64,000 bases of DNA from assembly GCF_027484705.1 (NCBI RefSeq), contig NZ_JAIXSL010000007.1:248001-312000 (forward strand), in the 5' to 3' direction. The notes under the pieces were generated by a model, which ran no database searches, was not told the origin of the DNA, and saw only the letters and a program-made list of their open reading frames with translations. Origin of the DNA: Flavobacterium sp. (GTDB lineage Bacteria > Bacteroidota > Bacteroidia > Flavobacteriales > Flavobacteriaceae). Made by a program: the position numbers and the translations under genes. Of this stretch, positions 25,186-34,583 are shown piece after piece. Numbering within the stretch: position 1 is the stretch's first letter; every line of letters begins with the position of its first letter.

Positions 25186-26581
25186 GATGTGAATGTTTAT
25201 GTGCTTCTCTTTCTCTGATATAATTTTCGCCTGTCGCTTTCAAAATCGTCTTAACCTCTGCTTGTGCAATTACCGGGAAGGTACGTGCATACAATAAGAA
25301 TAAAACAAAGAAGAAACCGATAGTACCTATGAATATTCCAATATCGACGAATGTTGGTGAAAACATCGTCCAGGATGATGGAAGATAATCTCTGTGTAAG
25401 GAAGTCACGATGATTACAAAACGCTCAAACCACATTCCGATGTTTACGACAATCGAGATGATGAAAGAGAACATAATGCTCGTTCTTAATTTTTTGAACC
25501 ACATGAATTGCGGAGAGAATACGTTACAAGTCATCATCGACCAGTAAGCCCACCAGTAAGGTCCGGTAGCTCTGTTCAAGAATGCGTATTGTTCATACTC
25601 TACTCCAGAATACCAAGCGATGAATAACTCTGTGATATACGCAACCCCAACGATAGAACCGGTAATCATGATGATAATGTTCATCAATTCGATATGTTGG
25701 ATGGTGATGTATGCTTCTAGGTTTGAAACTTTTCTCATGATGATAAGCAGTGTGTTTACCATCGCAAATCCTGAGAATACCGCTCCTGCAACGAAGTACG
25801 GCGGGAAGATTGTAGTATGCCAACCAGGAATGACCGAGGTGGCGAAGTCCATCGATACGATGGTGTGTACGGAAAGTACCAGTGGTGTGGCCAAACCTGC
25901 AAGGACCAAAGAAACTTCTTCGAAACGTTGCCAATCTTTAGCTCTACCGCTCCACCCGAAACTTAAGATCGAGTAAATTCTTTTTTGGAATGGATTCACC
26001 GCGCGGTCACGAATCATCGCGAAGTCAGGCAAAAGTCCTGTCCACCAGAACACAAGTGAAACCGAAAGGTAAGTCGAGATGGCGAATACGTCCCAAAGCA
26101 ATGGTGAGTTGAAGTTGACCCAAAGCGAACCGAATTGGTTTGGAATCGGCAATACCCAATAGGCTAACCAAGGACGGCCCATGTGGATGATCGGGAACAA
26201 ACCTGCCTGTATTACCGAGAAAATCGTCATCGCTTCCGCAGATCGGTTGATCGCCATTCTCCATCGTTGGCGGAACAATAAAAGTACTGCGGAGATTAAC
26301 GTTCCCGCGTGACCAATACCTACCCACCAAACGAAGTTCGTGATATCCCACGCCCAACCTACTGTTTTGTTCAATCCCCAAGTTCCGATACCGGTAGAAA
26401 TGGTGTATATGATGCAACCTAATCCCCAAAGGAACGCGGCTAATGCAATTGAAAATACAATCCACCAATGTTTGTTGGCTTTCCCTTCAACTGGGGCAGC
26501 GACATCTACTGTTACGTCGTGATAGGTTTTATCACCGATAACTAAAGGTTTTCTAATACTTGAATCGTATATATGAGACAT
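25178..26581 (-). CDS. actC: Alternative complex III subunit ActC (NrfD/PsrC-like quinol-binding)
   Basis: The 467-residue polytopic protein has about ten membrane segments. Motifs include FVWWVGIGHAGTLISAVLLL, FSVIQAGLFPIIHMGRPWLA, SWAMFSPTFVDIG-like WTMFSPTFVDIGIFIGTIGF, and VHTIVSMDFATSVIPGWHTT, all typical of the NrfD-type quinol-oxidising subunit. It is expected to take electrons from menaquinol and pass them to the iron-sulfur clusters of ActB. It starts 28 bp after actB and overlaps actD. Confidence 0.95.
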   Translation of the reverse strand: MSHIYDSSIRKPLVIGDKTYHDVTVDVAAPVEGKANKHWWIVFSIALAAFLWGLGCIIYTISTGIGTWGLNKTVGWAWDITNFVWWVGIGHAGTLISAVLLLFRQRWRMAINRSAEAMTIFSVIQAGLFPIIHMGRPWLAYWVLPIPNQFGSLWVNFNSPLLWDVFAISTYLSVSLVFWWTGLLPDFAMIRDRAVNPFQKRIYSILSFGWSGRAKDWQRFEEVSLVLAGLATPLVLSVHTIVSMDFATSVIPGWHTTIFPPYFVAGAVFSGFAMVNTLLIIMRKVSNLEAYITIQHIELMNIIIMITGSIVGVAYITELFIAWYSGVEYEQYAFLNRATGPYWWAYWSMMTCNVFSPQFMWFKKLRTSIMFSFIISIVVNIGMWFERFVIIVTSLHRDYLPSSWTMFSPTFVDIGIFIGTIGFFFVLFLLYARTFPVIAQAEVKTILKATGENYIREREAHKHSHHE

Positions 26582-26609
26582 AATCCTTTAAATTGATTTT
26601 AATTTTTTC

Positions 26610-29600
26610 TTAAGTATTTCTGACTTTCACGTGGTAAAACACATTCGGTTTGGTTCCTACGTGCTCCAATAAGTGGTACATTCTTTCTTCTTCAGACAAT
26701 GCTTTCACCTGGCTTGCTTCGTCATTGACGTCACCGAAAACCATAGCTCCGGAAGTACAGGCGGCAGAACATGCCGTTTGGAATTCACCATCTTTAATCG
26801 CTCTTCCGTCGCGTTTTGCGCTAAGGATTGTAGCTTGCGTCATTTGGATACACATTGAACATTTTTCCATCACCCCACGCGAACGAACGTTCACATCAGG
26901 ATTCAAGACCATACGTCCTAAATCGTCATTCATATGGTAATCGAATTCGTTGTTTTTGCTGTATAAGAACCAGTTGAAACGACGTACTTTATAAGGGCAG
27001 TTGTTGGCGCAATATCTTGTACCTACACATCTGTTGTAAGCCATGTGGTTTTGACCTTGACGGCTGTGTGATGTTGCAGCAACAGGACAAACGGTTTCAC
27101 AAGGTGCGTGGTTACAGTGCTGGCACATTACCGGCTGGAAGGCTACCTGAGGGTTGTCATTCGGATGTTCCATTTGACCGAAACCGCCCAATGAACCTTT
27201 GTCTCCGAACAATCCTTTGAAGTTTTCTTTTTTCTCATCGTCTTGTGCGAAAGTATCTTCAGAAGAATAATATCGGTCGATACGCAACCAGTGCATATCG
27301 CGGCTTCTTCTTACTTCCGATTTTCCTACGACAGGAACGTTGTTCTCCGCGTGACAAGCAATAACGCAGGCGCCACAACCAGTACAGGCGTTCAAGTCAA
27401 TTGATAAATTGAAGTGATGTCCGACAGAACGGTCAAAAGTAGCCCATAAATCTACAGTAGTAGCGGCAACTTCCTGGTGATCCAGAGAAACCATCGGTTG
27501 TTCGTTCCAAACTTCAGCATCTTTCGTATTGAAGATTTCCAAAGTCGTTTCTTTGATGATATCGCCACGGCCCATTAAGGTTTTTTGCGATTGTACGCAA
27601 GCAAATTCATGCTCGCCAGCCGCTTTCTTAATTGATACCGATTGAACGTTATTGAAATTATTATATAAAGTGTAAGCGTTAACACCTACTTGCATTTCTT
27701 CTTTTAAAGCTGCTTTCTTTCCGTAACCAAAAGCCAAACCTAAAGTTCCTACAGCTTGTCCTGGTTGGATAATTACAGGAACGTTGTCTAATGTTTTTCC
27801 GTTAACGGTTAGTGTAGCATAGCTTCCATTCAAACCACCATTAGCAACATTGTGGTTTTCCAATCCTAGCTTTTCAGCATCAGCCCTCGAAACCGTTACG
27901 TAGTTGTCCCAAGAAACTCTTGTAATCGGATCAGGAAATTCCTGCAACCAAGGGTTGTTCGCTTGCTGTCCGTCACCCAAACCGGTTTTAGTGTATAAAA
28001 CCAATTCATATCCGGCAGCGCTTTTAGCACCAGCCAAAATACTCGCAGCGGAAGCAAAATCAGCAGAACCACCAGAAGCGGCAGCTGAAGCGCCGACATA
28101 GATTCCGTCGTGCAATACTTTATTCCAAGTTGCGCCTGAAATTATAGTAGCTGCATTTGTTCTTAAATAATCGTAGTATGTTCCTGAAGTTCCGTTCCAA
28201 GACATCAAAGCTTCTTGGAATTGTTTGGTATCGAATAAAGGACGAATCGTTGGCTGTGTGATTCCATAAGAACCTTTCACAATCGAAACGTCATTCCATG
28301 ATTCTAAATAATGTGGTGCAGCAGCAGCGATGGTAGCAACGGAAGCGGTTTCGTCTTCTTTCAATGAAAAGGCTACCGAAAGCGATACTTTTTTCAAAGC
28401 CGAAACGAATTCTTCGCTATTCGACAAAGTGTAAACCGGATTCACACCGCTCATGATCAAAGTATGTACATTTCCTGCTTTCATATCGGCGAGGAATTGC
28501 TTCATTTTTTCACTCGATCCTTTTCTGATTTGACGGGTTCCTGCGGTTGAGAAAGCTTCACTTCCTAACGCTTGGTTGATTGCCAAAACCAACATTTGTG
28601 CATTTTTATCTTGGATTCCGGAAACCAAAACGCCTTTAGAACCAGCTGCTTTTAATTGTTGCGCTGCTTTGATGACGGCTTCTTCGTTAGCGATTTTGTC
28701 AGTTCCTACCGACGAATTTGTAACGATATTGTATATTTTCACCAAAGCTTGTTTCTGATTTGCTACCGTCATCGGGATACGTTTGTCAGCTGCAGCTCCG
28801 GATAAAGTCATGTTCGCTTCCAATTGGAAATGACGTGACATTTTTCCATTTTTTGGGATTCTTCCTTGAGCGTAACCTCTGTCATAGCTTCCACCTTGCC
28901 AATCGCCAAGGAAATCAGCACCCACTGAAACAATTAAAGAAGCTTTTGAGAAATCATAATCGACTAAAGCTCTTTCGCCATAAACCGTTTCAAAAGCATC
29001 TAAAGCTTCTGATGAAGAAACCGCATCGTAAACGACGTGTTTGGCATTTGGGTTTTTAGCAATAAAATCGGCGATTAGTTTTTCAGTAGAAGGGCTTGCT
29101 AAAGTACTGGTCAACAAAACGGTTTGTTTTCCGCTTGTTTTAGCAGCCGCAAGACTTGCTTTTATTTTGGCATCAACATCAGCCCAAGTAGCGCTTTTAC
29201 CTGCAATTTTTGGTTGCTTCAAACGCATGCTGTCATACAAAGAAAGTATCGAAGCATGGATTCTGGCATTGGCTGCAAATTTTGCACCCGGCATCGTGTT
29301 GTTGTCTATTTTGATAGGACGGCCTTCACGGGTTTTTACTAATAAATTAGCAAAATCAAAACCATCAAAAACAGAAGTTGCGTAATAATCGGCAACGCCC
29401 GGGATGATTTGTTCCGGTTGAAGTACATAAGGAATCGATTTATGAACTGGACCTTCACAAGCGGCCAATGTTGCGGCAGCGGTGCTAAATCCGACGTACT
29501 TTAAGAAATCACGACGTGTCGTTGAAGAAGTCGAAAGCGATTCTGCATCACTCAAAAATTCGTTAGTTGGAATTTCCTCAACAAATTCGTTATTTCTAAG

Positions 29601-29669
29601 TGCCTCAACAATAGAACTATTTTCGTTTAGTTCTTCAACACTTTTCCAGTATTTTTTGTTTGATGACAT
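26610..29669 (-). CDS. actB: Alternative complex III subunit ActB (Fe-S, molybdopterin-oxidoreductase-like)
   Basis: The 1019-residue protein has the TAT-variant signal TTRRDFLKYVGFSTAAATLA ending at a lipobox Cys (LAAC, about residue 69). The N-terminal two-thirds is a molybdopterin-oxidoreductase fold without evident cofactor-binding residues, as in other ActB proteins. The C-terminal third is an FeS subunit with four cysteine clusters: CTGCGACVIACHAENN; CQHCNHAPCETVCP; CVGTRYCANNCPYK; and CSMCIQMTQ with a later CSAACTSGA. It relays electrons from ActC to the haems of ActA and ActE on the periplasmic side. It starts 36 bp after actA. Confidence 0.95.
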   Translation of the reverse strand: MSSNKKYWKSVEELNENSSIVEALRNNEFVEEIPTNEFLSDAESLSTSSTTRRDFLKYVGFSTAAATLAACEGPVHKSIPYVLQPEQIIPGVADYYATSVFDGFDFANLLVKTREGRPIKIDNNTMPGAKFAANARIHASILSLYDSMRLKQPKIAGKSATWADVDAKIKASLAAAKTSGKQTVLLTSTLASPSTEKLIADFIAKNPNAKHVVYDAVSSSEALDAFETVYGERALVDYDFSKASLIVSVGADFLGDWQGGSYDRGYAQGRIPKNGKMSRHFQLEANMTLSGAAADKRIPMTVANQKQALVKIYNIVTNSSVGTDKIANEEAVIKAAQQLKAAGSKGVLVSGIQDKNAQMLVLAINQALGSEAFSTAGTRQIRKGSSEKMKQFLADMKAGNVHTLIMSGVNPVYTLSNSEEFVSALKKVSLSVAFSLKEDETASVATIAAAAPHYLESWNDVSIVKGSYGITQPTIRPLFDTKQFQEALMSWNGTSGTYYDYLRTNAATIISGATWNKVLHDGIYVGASAAASGGSADFASAASILAGAKSAAGYELVLYTKTGLGDGQQANNPWLQEFPDPITRVSWDNYVTVSRADAEKLGLENHNVANGGLNGSYATLTVNGKTLDNVPVIIQPGQAVGTLGLAFGYGKKAALKEEMQVGVNAYTLYNNFNNVQSVSIKKAAGEHEFACVQSQKTLMGRGDIIKETTLEIFNTKDAEVWNEQPMVSLDHQEVAATTVDLWATFDRSVGHHFNLSIDLNACTGCGACVIACHAENNVPVVGKSEVRRSRDMHWLRIDRYYSSEDTFAQDDEKKENFKGLFGDKGSLGGFGQMEHPNDNPQVAFQPVMCQHCNHAPCETVCPVAATSHSRQGQNHMAYNRCVGTRYCANNCPYKVRRFNWFLYSKNNEFDYHMNDDLGRMVLNPDVNVRSRGVMEKCSMCIQMTQATILSAKRDGRAIKDGEFQTACSAACTSGAMVFGDVNDEASQVKALSEEERMYHLLEHVGTKPNVFYHVKVRNT

Positions 29670-29705
29670 ATTATATATAAATATTTAGCTTCTTAATAAT
29701 TTCGA

Positions 29706-31049
29706 TTAGTAGTGGCATTTACCGCATTCCAGACCACCCATTTGCGCCGCAGTCAATTTGTCTACGCCGTATTTTTTGGAAAGTTCTTCGTGAATTTTAG
29801 TGTAGTATTCGTTGCCTTCCATTTTGACATCGGTTTTTCTGTGGCATTCAATACACCAACCCATCGTAAGTGGAGCAAATTGTTTTTGAACCTCATAAGT
29901 CTGAACCGGACCGTGGCAAGTCTGACATTCAACGCCTCCAACGGTAACGTGTTGTGCGTGGTTGAAATAAACGAAATCAGGCAAGTTGTGAATACGAACC
30001 CATTTCACAGGTTGTGTTTTTCCGGTATACTTTTGAGTGGATTGATCCCAACCAACAGCCGCATATAATTTCTGGATTTCTCCATCGTAGAAAGCTTTTG
30101 AATGCTCTGGAGTAGCTGTAGTATCTGAAACTTCAGCAATATTCTTGTGGCAGTTCATACAAACATTCAAGGAAGGGATTCCTGCATTTTTGCTCACACG
30201 TGCTGCGGAGTGACAATATTTACAATTGATTCCGTTACTTCCTGCGTGGATTCTGTGAGAATAATGAATCGGTTGGATTGGCTCATAATTTTGATCAACA
30301 CCAATTTGCATTAAATAGCCATAAACATAATATCCGCTGGCCAAAATCAAAAATATCGAAGTCACTAAAACTAAAAATTGGTTTCTTGCGAAAGCTTTCC
30401 AGATTGGTGTAGTCGGCTCTTTTGCCTCCACTTCAATGCCGTTTGATTTAGCAATTCTAGACAACACTCGGTTGACCATCACTAACATCACGACCAACAT
30501 CAGCATCACAAGGGCAAGCGCGAATAAAATCAAATCATTCGAAACCCCACCAACATTGTTCTCTGCTCCACCAGCAGCTCCGGCTGTTGGAAGTGCTGCT
30601 ACAGGCTCAGCTTTTGGCTCTGAAGTATAAGCGATAATATTATCAATATCAGCTTCTGATAATTGCGGAAATGCCGTCATCACCGCATTGTTGTTCTCCG
30701 CAAAAAGTTTCACGGCAGCCGCATCTCCTGATTTGATCATCTCAGAACTGTTGTGAACCCATTTGTAGATCCAGGCCATGTCGTGTTTGCCAGCAACACC
30801 TCGCAAGGCAGGCCCTGTAGACTTTGCATCGAGTTTGTGACAAGCCGCACAATTCGTGTTGAACAATTCTTTTCCTTTCACGGCATCACCTCCTCCGGTT
30901 GCAGCTGCAGCTGGAGCGGCGGGCGCTGTAGTAGCGGCGGTTGCCGGTGCGGGATTTTGTGCTATGGAAGTTAAGGAGAACGTTAGCAAAAATGCTAAAC
31001 TAAAAATATAAATTCTTGAAATCGAATTATGGTTACCCACTTTTTTCAT
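29706..31049 (-). CDS. actA: Alternative complex III subunit ActA with fused monohaem domain (six CxxCH sites)
   Basis: The 447-residue protein has a signal peptide and an Ala/Pro/Thr-rich linker. A monohaem cytochrome c domain follows (CAACHKLDAKSTGPALRG, about residues 70-145), then two membrane segments (DLILFALALVMLMLVVMLVM and FLVLVTSIFLILASGYYVYG). The pentahaem domain has five CxxCH sites: CKYCH, CMNCH, CQTCH, CIECH and CGKCH. The last lies two residues from the C-terminus, so it is intact but terminal. It is first of the operon, with a likely promoter at 31134-31141. Confidence 0.93.
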   Translation of the reverse strand: MKKVGNHNSISRIYIFSLAFLLTFSLTSIAQNPAPATAATTAPAAPAAAATGGGDAVKGKELFNTNCAACHKLDAKSTGPALRGVAGKHDMAWIYKWVHNSSEMIKSGDAAAVKLFAENNNAVMTAFPQLSEADIDNIIAYTSEPKAEPVAALPTAGAAGGAENNVGGVSNDLILFALALVMLMLVVMLVMVNRVLSRIAKSNGIEVEAKEPTTPIWKAFARNQFLVLVTSIFLILASGYYVYGYLMQIGVDQNYEPIQPIHYSHRIHAGSNGINCKYCHSAARVSKNAGIPSLNVCMNCHKNIAEVSDTTATPEHSKAFYDGEIQKLYAAVGWDQSTQKYTGKTQPVKWVRIHNLPDFVYFNHAQHVTVGGVECQTCHGPVQTYEVQKQFAPLTMGWCIECHRKTDVKMEGNEYYTKIHEELSKKYGVDKLTAAQMGGLECGKCHY

Positions 31050-31089
31050 ATTTTGAATGATTATCGACTAAAAATGGCGGAAACTTCAC

Positions 31090-31103
31090 ACTGAATATTC
31101 AGT
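31090..31103. promoter_or_regulatory. 14-bp palindrome in the act operon leader
   Basis: ACTGAATATTCAGT is a perfect palindrome 41 bp upstream of the actA start and downstream of the proposed -7 box. It could be a repressor site or, as RNA, a small ACTGA/TCAGT hairpin. No protein partner is identified. Confidence 0.6.
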
Positions 31104-31133
31104 ATTTATTGACACCTTGTTTGAAAACTTGGA

Positions 31134-31141
31134 CAAAAATA
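31134..31141 (-). promoter_or_regulatory. Candidate -7 box of the act-cta operon
   Basis: On the minus strand this reads TATTTTTG, matching TAnnTTTG. No good TTG lies at the expected upstream distance, so the promoter may be weak or need an activator. Confidence 0.5.
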
Positions 31142-31219
31142 CAATTAATGAACTATTCTTAAAACCTTAAAATACCCTTAAATATCAATTTATATTAATT
31201 CTAAATAATGTTTGTTGTT

Positions 31220-31247
31220 TTGTTTAATTTAAGAAATAGTACATTTG
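31220..31247 (+). promoter_or_regulatory. Promoter of the SPOR-protein gene
   Basis: TTG at 31220-31222, 17 bp, TACATTTG at 31240-31247: a full match to the flavobacterial pattern, 18 bp before the start codon. It also rules against starting the gene at the in-frame ATA/ATG-like codon near 31245. Confidence 0.8.
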
Positions 31248-31265
31248 TATAAAAATCACCGCTTT

Positions 31266-31655
31266 ATGAGAATTTTAACAATCAGAAACGCCTTTTTAAC
31301 CGCTTCATTTTTAGGCATAAGTTGCATAAATTTATACGCACAGGACGGAAATTTGTCGTTCACCCAAGATCCGAAATTCGAACAGCTGTTAAATGAAAAA
31401 AGAAAAATTAACGCTTCGATTACCATCAATGACCGCTATAAAATTCAGATTTTTAATGGTGATAGCGAAACGGCAAAAAAGACCCTAAGCGATTTTAGAA
31501 AAGAGTACAAAAATTACGACGGAACCATCGTTTTTAGCACGCCAACTTATAAAGTATGGATTGGTAATTTCAAATCAAGAATTGAATCTGAACGCAATTT
31601 GGCAGAGCTCAAAAAAAAGTATCCGAATGCCTTTTTGATCAAGCCGAACAAATAA
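31266..31655 (+). CDS. Secreted SPOR-domain protein
   Basis: The 129-residue protein starts at ATG 31266, downstream of a well-formed promoter. A signal peptide (residues about 1-24, ending NLYAQ) is followed by a SPOR domain at about 50-127 (YKIQIFNGDSETAKKTLSDF; TYKVWIGNFKSRIESERNLA; YPNAFLIKP). SPOR domains bind peptidoglycan glycan strands lacking stem peptides, often at the division site. The protein has no membrane anchor, so it is probably a small periplasmic wall-binding protein. Monocistronic, with a shared terminator against infB. Confidence 0.87.
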   Translation: MRILTIRNAFLTASFLGISCINLYAQDGNLSFTQDPKFEQLLNEKRKINASITINDRYKIQIFNGDSETAKKTLSDFRKEYKNYDGTIVFSTPTYKVWIGNFKSRIESERNLAELKKKYPNAFLIKPNK

Positions 31656-31676
31656 TATATTTTGGTTTTTAATCAT

Positions 31677-31708
31677 AAAAAAAGCGTCCTAATTCGGACG
31701 CTTTTTTT
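31677..31708. terminator. Bidirectional terminator between SPOR gene and infB
   Basis: Stem AAAAAAAGCGTCC (31677-31689) with GGACGCTTTTTTT (31696-31708), loop TAATTC. A-run and T-run on the two sides serve both converging genes. Confidence 0.93.
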
Positions 31709-31735
31709 ATTTGGGCTACTTTAATAAAGTAACTG

Positions 31736-34465
31736 TTATTTCAGTTTTTTCTTAACGGCAACTTCCTGGAACGCTTCGATAAGATCACGCTCTTCAATAT
31801 CGTTGTAATTTTTGATCTGAATACCACAGTCATAACCTTTAGAAACTTCTTTTACGTCGTCTTTAAATCGTTTTAAAGCCACTAGTTCTCCAGTAAATAC
31901 TACCACGCCTTCGCGAATAATTCTCACTTTCGAGTTTCTGCTAATCTTACCATCGGTTACCATACAACCTGCAATCGATCCGACTTTGGATATTTTGAAG
32001 ATTTCCCTGATTTCTGCAGTTCCGGTGATTTCTTCTTTCATTTCCGGAGAAAGCATGCCTTCCATCGCATCTCTTAAATCGTCAATCGCATCATAGATGA
32101 TTGAGTAATTACGGATATCGATTTCTTCTTTATCCGCCAATTGTCTGGCGTTTCCTGCAGGACGAACGTTGAATCCTATAATAATCGCATCGGAAGCGGA
32201 AGCCAACATTACGTCAGTTTCGGTAATCGCTCCAACACCTTTATGAATGATATTGATTTGTATTTCTTCTGTAGATAATTTCGAGAACGAATCTGACAAG
32301 GCTTCTACAGAACCATCCACGTCACCTTTGAGGATGATGTTCAATTCTTTAAACTGCCCTAAAGCGATACGTCTTCCAATTTCTGCCAGCGTAATGTGAC
32401 GCTGAGTTCTTACGGATTGCTCACGCATCAATTGGGTTCGTTTGGCGGCAATCGCTTTGGCTTCTCTTTCGTCTTCAAAAACGTTGAATTTGTCACCGGC
32501 TGTCGCAGCGCCATCCAATCCTAAAACCGAAACTGGAGTTGATGGACCCGCTTCTTTAACCACGTGTCCGCGTTCGTCATGCATGGCTTTAATTTTACCA
32601 TGATGCTTTCCTGCCAACATATAATCGCCTACTTTTAAAGTTCCGTTTTGAACTAAAATCGTAGACACATATCCTTTTCCTTTATCTAAGAAAGCCTCGA
32701 CTACGGTTCCTGAAGCAAATTTGTTTGGGTTTGATTTCAAATCTAAAATCTCAGCTTCCAATAAAACTTTTTCAAGCAATTCTTTCACTCCAATTCCTGA
32801 TTTTGCAGAGATGTCGTGCGACTGGATTTTTCCACCCCAATCTTCTACGAGCAAATTCATACCGGCAAGTCGTTCCTTGATTTTTTCAGGGTTCGCATTC
32901 GGTTTATCAATCTTATTGATGGCAAAAATGATTGGGACACCCGCTGCCTGAGCATGGCTGATGGCTTCTTTGGTTTGTGGCATGATATCATCATCCGCCG
33001 CAATCACAATAATCGCGATATCGGTTACTTGGGCTCCACGGGCACGCATCGCCGTAAAAGCTTCGTGTCCTGGCGTATCAAGAAATGCAATTTTTTGTCC
33101 GTTATCCAGCGTTACACCATAAGCACCAATGTGTTGGGTAATTCCTCCTGATTCGCCGGCAATAACGTTTTCCTTACGGATATAATCGAGTAATGAGGTT
33201 TTTCCGTGATCGACGTGACCCATAACGGTTACAATAGGTGCGCGGGTTACCAAATCTTCTTCGCGGTCTTGTTCAACCTGTATAGAATCTTCTAATTCCG
33301 TAGTGATGAATTCTACTTCATAACCAAATTCGTCTGCAACGATGGTTAATGTTTCAGCGTCGAGACGTTGGTTCATCGTTACCATGATTCCTAATGACAT
33401 ACAAGTTCCAATCACTTTGGTAATCGGCACATCCATCATCGTGGCAATTTCTCCAACAGTAACAAATTCCGTTACTTTGATGGTTTTGCTGCCTTCTTCA
33501 ATCGCTCTTTGTTCGTCATCGGATTTCTGACGGTGCGTTTCCCTTTTATCACGTCTGTATTTAGCCGCTTTTGATTTTCCACCTTTCCCTTGGAGTTTCT
33601 CTAGAGTCTCACGGATTTGGTTTTTAACTTCCTCTTCTGTTGGCTCTACCTTGGCAACAATAGCAGGTCTGTTTCCTTTTACGAAGCCAGGTTTGCTGTC
33701 TCTGTTTCCTGTGTTTGGAGAGATTCTGTTCGGATTTGGACCACCTGCATTGGCTGTTCCTCCCGGTCTTGCCTCACCTGGTTTAGGCGGTATGCGTTTT
33801 CTTTTGTTCTTATTCGCATTGGCATTATTGGCATTAACACCAGGTTTGTTAGGGGTAATCTTTGGATCTTCTTTTTTCTTTTTAGGCTTCTCAAACTGCG
33901 ACAAATCAATGGTTTGTCCTGTTAAAGTAGCTCCTGAAAGTTTTTGATATTGTGTAGTAATAGATTCATCGGCAGGGGCTTCATTTGGAACTACAGTTGC
34001 AGTTTTTTCAGCTTCTACAGGGGCTTCGTCTTTAATGACTTCTTGCTTAACCACCTCTTGTTTTTCAGCAACAGGTTCCGCTTTTTTAGGAGCAGGTTTA
34101 ACAGGATTTAGGTCTATAGTCCCGATTTGTTTAGGACCAGTTACGACCGCTTTGGCCTTGATAACTTCCAGACGTTGACGCTCTTCGTCGCTTTTGCGTT
34201 TGTCTTCAATTTCCTTTTCGCGCTCTAAACGCAAGGCTTCTTTTTCTTTTCTTTTTTCTTCGCCTACTTCCTTAGAAGCTTCCTTATTCCCTTTATCGCC
34301 TGCAAATTGGTTTTGAAGAATTCCGTATTCAGCATCAGAAATCTTGGCATTCGGGTTGGCATCAATGACGATACCTTTATCTTTCAGATAATCAACTGCT
34401 CTTTCTAATGAAATATTGAATTCCCTTAAAACCTTGTTTATTCTTATTACTCTTTCTTCAGACAT
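31736..34465 (-). CDS. infB: Translation initiation factor IF-2
   Basis: The protein has 909 residues. An N-terminal IF2_N subdomain ([20 protein letters not shown]) is followed by a long charged linker rich in Lys/Glu/Pro (about 55-300). A second IF2_N motif ([20 protein letters not shown]) precedes the GTPase domain with G1 GHVDHGKTS (near 415), G3 DTPGHEAF, G4 NKIDK and the later beta-barrel domains. It delivers initiator tRNA to the 30S subunit. It is last of rimP-nusA-infB, separated from nusA by 118 bp that include a strong palindrome. Confidence 0.97.
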   Translation of the reverse strand: MSEERVIRINKVLREFNISLERAVDYLKDKGIVIDANPNAKISDAEYGILQNQFAGDKGNKEASKEVGEEKRKEKEALRLEREKEIEDKRKSDEERQRLEVIKAKAVVTGPKQIGTIDLNPVKPAPKKAEPVAEKQEVVKQEVIKDEAPVEAEKTATVVPNEAPADESITTQYQKLSGATLTGQTIDLSQFEKPKKKKEDPKITPNKPGVNANNANANKNKRKRIPPKPGEARPGGTANAGGPNPNRISPNTGNRDSKPGFVKGNRPAIVAKVEPTEEEVKNQIRETLEKLQGKGGKSKAAKYRRDKRETHRQKSDDEQRAIEEGSKTIKVTEFVTVGEIATMMDVPITKVIGTCMSLGIMVTMNQRLDAETLTIVADEFGYEVEFITTELEDSIQVEQDREEDLVTRAPIVTVMGHVDHGKTSLLDYIRKENVIAGESGGITQHIGAYGVTLDNGQKIAFLDTPGHEAFTAMRARGAQVTDIAIIVIAADDDIMPQTKEAISHAQAAGVPIIFAINKIDKPNANPEKIKERLAGMNLLVEDWGGKIQSHDISAKSGIGVKELLEKVLLEAEILDLKSNPNKFASGTVVEAFLDKGKGYVSTILVQNGTLKVGDYMLAGKHHGKIKAMHDERGHVVKEAGPSTPVSVLGLDGAATAGDKFNVFEDEREAKAIAAKRTQLMREQSVRTQRHITLAEIGRRIALGQFKELNIILKGDVDGSVEALSDSFSKLSTEEIQINIIHKGVGAITETDVMLASASDAIIIGFNVRPAGNARQLADKEEIDIRNYSIIYDAIDDLRDAMEGMLSPEMKEEITGTAEIREIFKISKVGSIAGCMVTDGKISRNSKVRIIREGVVVFTGELVALKRFKDDVKEVSKGYDCGIQIKNYNDIEERDLIEAFQEVAVKKKLK

Positions 34466-34518
34466 AAAATCTTTTTATTTGTACCTTTTTATTCCACTGC
34501 GCTCTGGCTTAGTTTTCC

Positions 34519-34537
34519 GAATGTCCACTGGACATTC
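34519..34537. promoter_or_regulatory. 19-bp palindrome between nusA and infB
   Basis: GAATGTCCA-C-TGGACATTC is perfectly symmetrical (9-bp arms, 1-bp centre), 54 bp upstream of the infB start. As RNA it can fold as GAATGTC/GACATTC with a 5-nt loop. There is no T-run after it, so it is not an intrinsic terminator. It could be an RNA-processing site or a protein-binding site. Confidence 0.65.
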
Positions 34538-34583
34538 TCCTCTTAATATCAAATGCCTTGGGTGTTGTGTTGTTGTGTATGGT

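Noticed and set aside
30000-31049. actA being truncated because its last CxxCH is at the very end
   Set aside because: The final CGKCHY is complete and the stop is in phase with a normal spacing to actB, so the protein is intact.
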